In this document: piece by piece, positions 58,018 through 64,000 of the stretch
Position numbering within the stretch: position 1 is the stretch's first letter
How the letters are laid out: every line of letters begins with the position of its first letter
The notes under the pieces: generated by a model
What the model saw: only the letters and a program-made list of their open reading frames with translations
Told to the model about the DNA's origin: nothing
Database searches by the model: none
Assembly (NCBI GenBank): GCA_937915865.1
Contig: CALGIG010000070.1
Coordinates: 47,886-111,885, forward strand
Length of the DNA: 64,000 nt
Direction of reading: 5' to 3'
From: an uncultured Prolixibacteraceae bacterium
GTDB taxonomy: Bacteria; Bacteroidota; Bacteroidia; Bacteroidales; Prolixibacteraceae
Program-made: the position numbers and the translations under genes

Positions 58018-60129
58018 TTACTTCGTCTTACCTTTTTTCCAATTGTCCTTTTTGTTATCGGGGAATTTGAACACGGTTTTATACTCTGCGTCGAATGCGA
58101 CGGTAGCCTCGAATGTGTTACCCGTATTGCTGCTTATAAAGCCTTTAATCATGGGCGTTGCGCCGTTCATCATAAGGGAAGTGAGCTGCGTGTCGGTCAA
58201 ATCCTTTTTGGCAATGCTGCGAAACACAGTTAGTCCGCAATGCTCGTTATTGCACTTGGCAACCTTTGGGAAGAATATGACCTGTCCGTTCTTGCACTTG
58301 GGACAACTGCAACCAGGGCGGTCGTCGGTGCGTTCAAACGGAATATCGAGCAGTTCCATAGTGATTTGTGAAGCGTAAACTTCTATTGAACGGTGGAACG
58401 TGGCGGCATCCATTTCGCCGCGTCCGATTTTAGCCAGGGCAAACTCCCATTGGCCGGTCATCGTCACATCAGCTATTTTCTTGTCTTTCACGGAAAGGTA
58501 AACTATCAGCCCTTTATTCGTGGGAACGAGCGTTTTTTTCTCACGGGTAATGTATTCGCGGGCAAAGAGGGTTTCGATAATAGCGGCGCGGGTAGCAGGT
58601 GTACCGATACCGGCGTCTTTCATCGCCTCGCGTTCATCCTCGTTTTCGCATTCCTTACCGGCTGATTCCATTGCCGAAAGTAGCGTCGCTTCGGTATGCA
58701 ACGGGCGGGGCTTGGTCTGCTTTTCCAACGCTTCTATATCCCTGACAGGAAACGTATCGCCTTCGGCGAGTGCGGGCAGCGTGATTACATCCTCGTCCAG
58801 CACTTCTTCATCGGTGGCGTTGAACACAGACCGCCAGCCGGGAAGTAGCGTGACGCTGCCCTTTGCGGCAAAGTGTACGCCGCCCGCGTCAAGCGAAACG
58901 GTGGTGTTCTCTTTGGTGCAACGGTTGGAGAATGATTCTAACATCCGACCGGCTATCATATCGTAAATGGTGCGTTCGTCACCGGTCAATCCGTCCGCCG
59001 GATATCCGGTGATGATAAGCGCATGGTGGTCGGTTACTTTCTTATCGTCCACGCAGCGGATGTTTAACACGATATTCTCCATCCCCGCCGCGTAAGCGCC
59101 GAAGCGGGGATGGTTTTTCAATGTGGAGATCAGGTGCGGTATTTCGTCCAGCACGTCGGCGGAAATATACCGGCTACCGGTACGCGGATAGGAAATCTTC
59201 TTACCCTCATACAACGCCTGGGCAATGTCTAACGTCTTTTCCGCCGAAAAACCGTGCTTGCTGTTGGCCTCTTTCTGCAAGGTGGTAAGGTCATAAAGCA
59301 AAGGCGGTTCCTGCTTCACCTCTTTCTTTTCGACTCCCGTAATGCGGACGGTCCCGATAGCCTTCACCTGTTGCAGCACGTCATCGGCTACAGAACGGCT
59401 GTCGTACTTATCCACGGATAAAACGGTGAACGCCGTTGCGCCCTTTGCCGTGTGCAGTTTTAATTTGAAGTACGTTTGCGGTTTGAAATCCTTGTTCTCC
59501 AGATAACGGGTGCATATCATGCCCAGCGTCGGGGTTTGTACCCTGCCGAGCGACCACGATCCGCGACTGGCAGCAATCGACAGGGCTTGCGAGGCGTTGA
59601 TACCGACCACCCAATCGGCTTGACTTCTTGCTTTCGCCGATAAATAGAGGTTGTCGTAATCACTGCCGGGTTTGAGGTTCTGGAAACCCTCTTTGATGGC
59701 CTTGTCAGTAAGGCTGCTGATCCACAACCGCTGGAAGGGGCGGGAACAGCCTACATAATTATATATGTAGCGGAAGATCAATTCGCCCTCGCGCCCGGCA
59801 TCGGTGGCCACGACAATGCCCCCGGCTTTGGAGAACAGCTCTTTGATGATTTTAAGTTGCTTCATTACGCGGGGATCGTTCGTATATTCTTTTCCCTCTT
59901 TGACTTGGCGGGGAATCAGGCTAAATTCCTGTGGAAGTATGGGCAGGTTTTCGCGCCTGAAACTCGTAAACCCGTAAGTTTCGGGCATAGCCAGTCCGAT
60001 CAGGTGACCGAACGCCCAGGTAACTGTCCAGCCGTTACCCTCCATATATCCGTCGTTCTTCGACGTTGCACCCACGATAGCGGCAATATCACGAGCTACG
60101 CTTGGTTTTTCTGCTATGATGACTTTCAT
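58018..60129 (-). CDS. topB: DNA topoisomerase III (type IA)
   Basis: 703 residues. N-terminal Toprim domain (MKVIIAEKPSVARDIAAIVGA, VVATDAGREGELIF), the catalytic Tyr314 in KISYPRTGSRYIS, and a C-terminal zinc ribbon (CSCPKCKNGQVIFFPKVAKCNNEHCG). It relaxes and decatenates single-strand-bearing DNA. In CTnDOT the equivalent gene (exc) belongs to the excision operon. Starts at the ATG at 60129, after an A-rich leader shared with DUF1896. Confidence 0.93.
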   Translation of the reverse strand: MKVIIAEKPSVARDIAAIVGATSKNDGYMEGNGWTVTWAFGHLIGLAMPETYGFTSFRRENLPILPQEFSLIPRQVKEGKEYTNDPRVMKQLKIIKELFSKAGGIVVATDAGREGELIFRYIYNYVGCSRPFQRLWISSLTDKAIKEGFQNLKPGSDYDNLYLSAKARSQADWVVGINASQALSIAASRGSWSLGRVQTPTLGMICTRYLENKDFKPQTYFKLKLHTAKGATAFTVLSVDKYDSRSVADDVLQQVKAIGTVRITGVEKKEVKQEPPLLYDLTTLQKEANSKHGFSAEKTLDIAQALYEGKKISYPRTGSRYISADVLDEIPHLISTLKNHPRFGAYAAGMENIVLNIRCVDDKKVTDHHALIITGYPADGLTGDERTIYDMIAGRMLESFSNRCTKENTTVSLDAGGVHFAAKGSVTLLPGWRSVFNATDEEVLDEDVITLPALAEGDTFPVRDIEALEKQTKPRPLHTEATLLSAMESAGKECENEDEREAMKDAGIGTPATRAAIIETLFAREYITREKKTLVPTNKGLIVYLSVKDKKIADVTMTGQWEFALAKIGRGEMDAATFHRSIEVYASQITMELLDIPFERTDDRPGCSCPKCKNGQVIFFPKVAKCNNEHCGLTVFRSIAKKDLTDTQLTSLMMNGATPMIKGFISSNTGNTFEATVAFDAEYKTVFKFPDNKKDNWKKGKTK

Positions 60130-60133
60130 CGTT

Positions 60134-60148
60134 GATTTTTTTAGTGGT
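60134..60148 (-). repeat. A-rich leader motif before topB
   Basis: Minus strand ACCACTAAAAAAATC, 4 bp before the topB ATG. Identical to the motif before DUF1896 (57871-57885). Confidence 0.5.
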
Positions 60149-60162
60149 TGATAAATCTTAGA

Positions 60163-61704
60163 TTACAGCTTATGCCCAACGCTTTTTCTGGGCTTGGCAA
60201 ATGATTGCTGTTGCTCTTGTTGCTTTTGATCCTTTTTTTCCTGCTGCGTTTCGGTAGGCTGCGTTTGGCCTTTCTTCAGCGGCTCGGTCGATTGTTTGGT
60301 CGCCTCGTTGGTTTTGCCTTCGTTATTTACTGCAACCTGCGTTTTGAAGCCTTCGTCGGGTTGCACCTGCTTTTTGGCCTGCACCTCTTTCCATTGTTCG
60401 GGTGGCAGGCTGGTGTGGCGGATGCGCCCGGCATCCTGATCCGGCCATACCCAGGCGTTGTACTTTTGCCCCTTTTGGTCGGTGGCTTCGGTTTGCTTCG
60501 CTCCCTGCTCCTGCTTGGGCAGTTTGGTTTGGTCGATCATACCCTCAACAAAGACCGGTTTGTTATTCAACAGGTCTTTGAACTGTTCGCGGGTCAATTC
60601 GACACCGCCCTGTACGGGACGCACCCACACTTCACCAACTTTTCGGGCTTTGAGCGGCTGGTTATTGTCCTGCCCTGTTTTCTGCTCCGCTTTTGATGCC
60701 CGTTCCTGTTGGTGCTGCTGGCGCTGTTCGGGGGTAAACAGGAAATCGAAGTTTTTATTCACGGCGTTGTATTGGACGATGCGTGTGATTTTTCCGCCGG
60801 GTTCTTCACCGGGGCGTTGCTTCTTGTCCATATTTTCAACCAGTACCCCCTGTCCGTTTTTCAACCCCTCCTGTTGCTTTTCCGAAAGCTCCACGCCTTT
60901 CAGTACTTTCGGGATTTGGATTTCGGAGAGTGGAACAGCCTCGATGCGGTTGGTGATTTTATCCAGCGAAACGAGCGCAGGGACTTTCTCACCGCCGGGG
61001 GTCATTTCCAACTCAAAGACACGCCCGCCGTGACCGGTAGTGGTGAGTTGCTTTTGCTCGTCGGGGGTAAACAGGACACCCAAAAGCGGCTTTTCAAAAT
61101 CGGGCTTCTCCTGAAAAGGATGTGTTTGAACTTTGATTGTGCCGTCGGGCTGTTGTTCAAATGACAGGCGGGCTTTAGCCTGCAACTCCTTGCCGTCGAT
61201 TTCCATGCGCACCTCGATCAGTCCGGGAGACTTATGGCCGTAAGACATGGCTTTGAGAGCATCCTGCAACGACTGGCCGGAAAGTCCCAGCTTATCGGCT
61301 TCTTTCCAGTCGAGCCTGTTCAGGTCAAGCGGTTGGTACTTTCCCTGCGACTGTTCCTGCATCTTACCATCCGGTGTTATACGGTACGGGTCGAGTACCT
61401 TGTCGGCGGGGTCGATCTTAACGATCTTGTCGAAGAAAGCCGCCATCTTATCAACGGCTTTGACGCTCACGGCGTAGATACCCGTGTGGGACGGGTTTTT
61501 AAGCTGTTCAGAAAACTTCTTAAAGAAATTTTCCAGCGCGTTGTCGCGCGTGTCGATTTTGAGAAAGTTGCCTACATTCTCTTTCGTGGGATCGACGGTT
61601 TTCAGTTTGCCGTCCTTACTTTCCCCGGCAATGGCTTTCATTTTACCATCCTCGCCCTGTGTCAAAAGGACTTTCGGGTCTTCATTTTTAGCTTTTTCTT
61701 CCAT
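60163..61704 (-). CDS. DUF4099/DUF3945 domain protein
   Basis: 513 residues. VLLTQGEDGKMKAIAGESKDGKLK at the N-terminus, DRNRLDW-like LNRLDWKEADKLGLSGQSLQDAL (DUF4099), then PKVLKGVELSEKQQEGLKNGQGVLVENM and VELTREQFKDLLNNKPVFVEGM (DUF3945 repeats), and a Gln/Lys-rich tail. Homologous over its length to 12819-14237. It lies 33 bp upstream of topB on the same strand and is probably the first gene of the topB operon. Function unknown. Confidence 0.85.
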   Translation of the reverse strand: MEEKAKNEDPKVLLTQGEDGKMKAIAGESKDGKLKTVDPTKENVGNFLKIDTRDNALENFFKKFSEQLKNPSHTGIYAVSVKAVDKMAAFFDKIVKIDPADKVLDPYRITPDGKMQEQSQGKYQPLDLNRLDWKEADKLGLSGQSLQDALKAMSYGHKSPGLIEVRMEIDGKELQAKARLSFEQQPDGTIKVQTHPFQEKPDFEKPLLGVLFTPDEQKQLTTTGHGGRVFELEMTPGGEKVPALVSLDKITNRIEAVPLSEIQIPKVLKGVELSEKQQEGLKNGQGVLVENMDKKQRPGEEPGGKITRIVQYNAVNKNFDFLFTPEQRQQHQQERASKAEQKTGQDNNQPLKARKVGEVWVRPVQGGVELTREQFKDLLNNKPVFVEGMIDQTKLPKQEQGAKQTEATDQKGQKYNAWVWPDQDAGRIRHTSLPPEQWKEVQAKKQVQPDEGFKTQVAVNNEGKTNEATKQSTEPLKKGQTQPTETQQEKKDQKQQEQQQSFAKPRKSVGHKL

Positions 61705-61724
61705 GATGAAAAATGATTTAATTA

Positions 61725-61748
61725 TTCCGCATTACCATTAATGCGGAA
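61725..61748. promoter_or_regulatory. Perfect 10-bp inverted repeat upstream of DUF3945 gene
   Basis: TTCCGCATTA-ccat-TAATGCGGAA, 20 bp upstream of the minus-strand start at 61704. Position suits an operator or a leader hairpin. A weaker version (ATTATTAC, then GATTAATGC) precedes the homologue at 14237. Confidence 0.55.
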
Positions 61749-61927
61749 CGAAAATATGTGTAAACGTTTGAATAACAGGAGTATTTTTGGTTGATGGCAG
61801 CTTATGGCGTCGATTTGGACGGATGTGGCGTCGAAAATACTTCAACGTCCAATTCAAAAGGTATTATCTTGCTGATTTTAAGGTAGGAACAAATTAAGTT
61901 TTATAACTTTGCAAACACTAATAAAAT

Positions 61928-62752
61928 ATGAATTTTAATATGGAATTACCAGCAGTAGCAATAAATGATTTAAGTCCTTTTATCACGGGAGATAATGTTC
62001 TCAACCCATATAGAAAAGGTCCTGATCTGGTAAAATTATTTAATGCTTTTGGATTTAGAGATTTGTATGAATTTGACAAAGGAGGTTTACCGAAAAAGCC
62101 GAATAATGACAGGAATATGTCACGCACAGAATATGTCAAGGACAGATTAGGGAAACTATCAGGAAAACCTGAACTTCGATCTTTGTTGGTGGCAATAATA
62201 AATTCATCAGAAAATAAAGAAGAATGTGCCAAACAAATTAATGATATAATATCTCAAGAAGGATTTGCTGTTGAGAAAATTGAAGAAGACTACATCATTA
62301 TTGGGGGAAAGATTGTTCAGAAACAAGAAATAAAGAATAATGCACATTTTATTGATATTCAGAATCAAATATTAGCGGAATTAGACAAATCGCGAGTTTC
62401 TATTTCTGTTGCAATGGCATGGTTTACAAACGAAAGGCTATTTGAAAAATTGGTGGAAAAGCAAAATCTGGGCGTAAAAGTAGAATTGGTTATTTATAAT
62501 GACGGAGTAAATGCAAAACATGGAATTGACTTCTCTCAATTCGATACGGTAAAAATAAGAAGTGAACGCGGTGGGATCATGCACGATAAATTTTGCGTTA
62601 TTGATAATCAGGTTATCATTACAGGTTCATATAATTGGTCAGATAATGCAGAATTTAGAAATGAAGAAAATATTACTGTGATGGAGAATCCGAAACTTGC
62701 TACTGAATATTCTGTCAAGTTTAGAGAGTTAAAAAGACAAGGAGAAAAATAG
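61928..62752 (+). CDS. PLD-family protein with N-terminal Abi-like domain
   Basis: 274 residues. The C-terminal half is a PLD-type domain: SRVSISVAMAWFTNERLFEKL, then GGIMHDKFCVIDNQVIITGSYNWSDNAEFRNEEN with His219, Lys221 and Asp226 (HxKx4D) and the following Ser/Asn. The N-terminal ~125 residues (LVKLFNAFGFRDLYEFDKGGLPKK, RTEYVKDRLGKLSGKPELRSLLVAI) resemble an N-terminal domain found with abortive-infection proteins (AbiJ_NTD3-like); this is recognition by pattern only. Probably a nuclease effector triggered by its N-terminal domain. Confidence 0.75.
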   Translation: MNFNMELPAVAINDLSPFITGDNVLNPYRKGPDLVKLFNAFGFRDLYEFDKGGLPKKPNNDRNMSRTEYVKDRLGKLSGKPELRSLLVAIINSSENKEECAKQINDIISQEGFAVEKIEEDYIIIGGKIVQKQEIKNNAHFIDIQNQILAELDKSRVSISVAMAWFTNERLFEKLVEKQNLGVKVELVIYNDGVNAKHGIDFSQFDTVKIRSERGGIMHDKFCVIDNQVIITGSYNWSDNAEFRNEENITVMENPKLATEYSVKFRELKRQGEK

Positions 62753-62832
62753 ATATATGCTGAAACAATACAATAGAAAAAACAATCAATTGTAACTATA
62801 CATCCTCGGAATAAGGATGATTAGGAATAGAT

Positions 62833-63843
62833 ATGAAAAAAAGTGTTTTATTGAAAATACAGTTGGCCGAAGCAGCCAAATATGCACTTAAGGAAGAATT
62901 GCCGTATAAAAGATTGGCAGTAATTATGCTTGATAACTTTATCGAACTTCAGTTATCGTCCGTTATTCAGAATAAACCATTGGTGAAGCATATCACTTTT
63001 ACAGCAGAGGAAAGGCGAAAAGAACAAAAAGAATTTGAAAAAGCCCTCAAAAGTTTCGACGCGCTTTTGAAATTAGCAGAGAAAAGGGATATTATTACTG
63101 GTGAAGAGAGATATCAACTTGCTTTCTGCCACACTGTAAGGAACAATCTTTATCATCATGCCCATGAAGAACTTTTACTTATGGAGGTAGCGCTTATAAT
63201 CTTGCATGAGATTATTATGAGAAAGCAACCAGACTGGAGAAACGGGTCAATGTGGTATAGCTACGGCTCAAAAGATACCGACCCGTTTTACCAAGAAGAT
63301 AAAGAGAAACTTCCTGTCATCAGTCATAATACAGAGGAGGAATGGACGAACTTTCTTAAAAAGCATTTCGTCTTATTCAACGAAAATAACCCCAGCATCC
63401 AAGCATTATTAAGTCAAAGTATCATAGAGAAAATAGATGAGATAAGGGATTGTTACGAATTTATTGGACCTGAATATCATATATATTTTCCCTGGGCAAA
63501 AGATTGGGATTTTAATGACTATGTGATGAATTATACATTTCAAAGGAAGTTAAAAGAAATGCCCGAAGGAGTAGATAGAACGCTTTGTCAAGATGAAAGG
63601 TTGTATGAGGTAGTCGAGCAACACGCAATATTTGCGTCTGACTGGAAACATAAGGATATGAAAAGAGTGGATGCTATTGAGTGGAAAGCAAAAGAAATGA
63701 TAAAACTGCCTGCTTCCAAGGCGCTGGAAAGGTATATTAATTTACAACCTGACCTATTATTGATATATTACGCATTACAGGAAGCTGCATCAGATCTGGA
63801 TCAAAGCGTTCAATTAGCTATTGACATAGCAAGGGGCAAATAA
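62833..63843 (+). CDS. Protein with HEPN-like Rx4H motif
   Basis: 336 residues, all-helical N-terminal half. VRNNLYHHAHEE contains Arg103-x4-His108, the RNase signature of HEPN domains, preceded by helices (KYALKEELPYKRLAVIMLDNFIELQLSSVI) of the type that frame it. The C-terminal half is unassigned (YHIYFPWAKDWDFNDYV). It follows the PLD gene by 80 bp on the same strand. A ribonuclease toxin or sensor within a defence unit is a reasonable inference. Confidence 0.6.
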   Translation: MKKSVLLKIQLAEAAKYALKEELPYKRLAVIMLDNFIELQLSSVIQNKPLVKHITFTAEERRKEQKEFEKALKSFDALLKLAEKRDIITGEERYQLAFCHTVRNNLYHHAHEELLLMEVALIILHEIIMRKQPDWRNGSMWYSYGSKDTDPFYQEDKEKLPVISHNTEEEWTNFLKKHFVLFNENNPSIQALLSQSIIEKIDEIRDCYEFIGPEYHIYFPWAKDWDFNDYVMNYTFQRKLKEMPEGVDRTLCQDERLYEVVEQHAIFASDWKHKDMKRVDAIEWKAKEMIKLPASKALERYINLQPDLLLIYYALQEAASDLDQSVQLAIDIARGK

Positions 63844-63882
63844 GCAAAGGAGGTATCCCCCCAAAAAAGATACCTCCATTGC
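63844..63882. terminator. Hairpin between converging genes
   Basis: GGAGGTATC (63849-63857) pairs with GATACCTCC (63869-63877), extended by GCAA/TTGC around a mismatch. It ends both the plus-strand gene (63843) and the minus-strand gene (63889), so may be bidirectional. Confidence 0.55.
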
Positions 63883-63888
63883 TTATTC

Positions 63889-64000
63889 CTATTCCTGTTT
63901 CGGCAACAGATGGCGCAGGTTTTCATCGTTGCGAATCCGCTCCAGCTCGTCGGCGACAATTTGCCTGGCTTCGGCTTTGATGCGGTCGTAATTCTCCTTG
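63889..64000 (-). CDS. C-terminal end of an unidentified protein
   Basis: Only the last ~36 codons are inside the window, ending KAEARQIVADELERIRN then DENLRHLLPKQE and TAG. Helical, charged, G+C-rich like the ICE backbone genes. The start is beyond the right edge and the family cannot be told. Confidence 0.6.
   Translation of the reverse strand, partial: KENYDRIKAEARQIVADELERIRNDENLRHLLPKQE

Noticed and set aside
1..64000. CRISPR arrays, rRNA or complete tRNA genes
   Set aside because: No regularly spaced direct repeats of CRISPR type and no recognisable rRNA or cloverleaf sequence were seen on either strand.

Overview
The window looks like accessory, mobile DNA from a member of the Bacteroidota. 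The evidence is Bacteroidota-type promoters (TTTG-N19-TAnnTTTG) with no clear Shine-Dalgarno sites, an RteC-type regulator, CTnDOT-like genes (topoisomerase III, DUF1896, DUF3945/DUF4099, a giant methylase-helicase), DUF4369/TlpA thioredoxins and a CusA-TolC fusion. Most of the window is low in G+C; about 50.6-61.7 kb is visibly richer in G+C and probably has a separate origin. All calls were made by reading motifs in the sequence; no database search was run.

Layout. (1) 1-3.4 kb: a minus-strand operon of a AAA+ ATPase with a C-terminal helix-turn-helix and a subtilisin-like S8 protease (incomplete at the left edge). Its promoter overlaps one copy of a 10-bp motif, and two further copies form a perfect inverted repeat just upstream. 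(2) 3.6-12.8 kb: a run of small mobile-element genes (DUF6573-like, J-domain, RadC/JAB, N6-methylase-like and several unknowns). Five of them are preceded by copies of a structured leader that ends in a CCGC/GCGG hairpin 8-9 nt before the ATG; compensatory changes in a second stem suggest a conserved RNA. (3) 12.8-14.2 kb: a DUF3945-type gene whose homologue recurs at 60-61.7 kb.

(4) 14.4-28.2 kb: a minus-strand series of unrelated genes separated by sites that resemble integron attC sites (imperfect palindromes ending in GCATAAC/GTTATGC-like boxes with inner AGCTACC/GGTAGCT-like arms). No intact integron integrase is visible, so this resembles a cluster of attC sites lacking an integrase. 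Cargo: a CoiA-like nuclease, an unknown gene pair, a PLD-like protein, two TlpA-like thioredoxins, Lgt, and an AbiGi-like protein paired with a PD-(D/E)XK nuclease-like protein. Two copies of one IS110/IS1111-family element sit inside two attC-like sites, and each has a hairpin-rich right end that may encode the guide (bridge/seek) RNA. (5) 28.5-33.8 kb: recombination debris, namely an IS91-like transposase with a tyrosine recombinase, a decayed tyrosine recombinase and a truncated ICE-type integrase. Inverted repeats of about 178 bp, each next to a dihydrofolate-reductase-like gene, bracket 15.0-34.2 kb.

(6) 34.3-49.3 kb: a heavy-metal resistance island with a Fur-family repressor and a perfect 7-1-7 operator, two His-rich small membrane proteins, a TRASH-type metal-binding protein, CusA-TolC fusion and CusB, a PII-like protein, a P1B-type Zn/Cd/Pb ATPase and membrane-associated accessory proteins. 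(7) 49.5-61.7 kb: CTnDOT-like ICE backbone (rteC, excisionase-like HTH protein, VOC protein, methylase-helicase, DUF1896, topB, DUF3945). (8) 61.9-63.9 kb: probable defence cargo, a PLD-family protein followed by a protein with a HEPN-like Rx4H motif, then the end of another minus-strand gene at the right edge.
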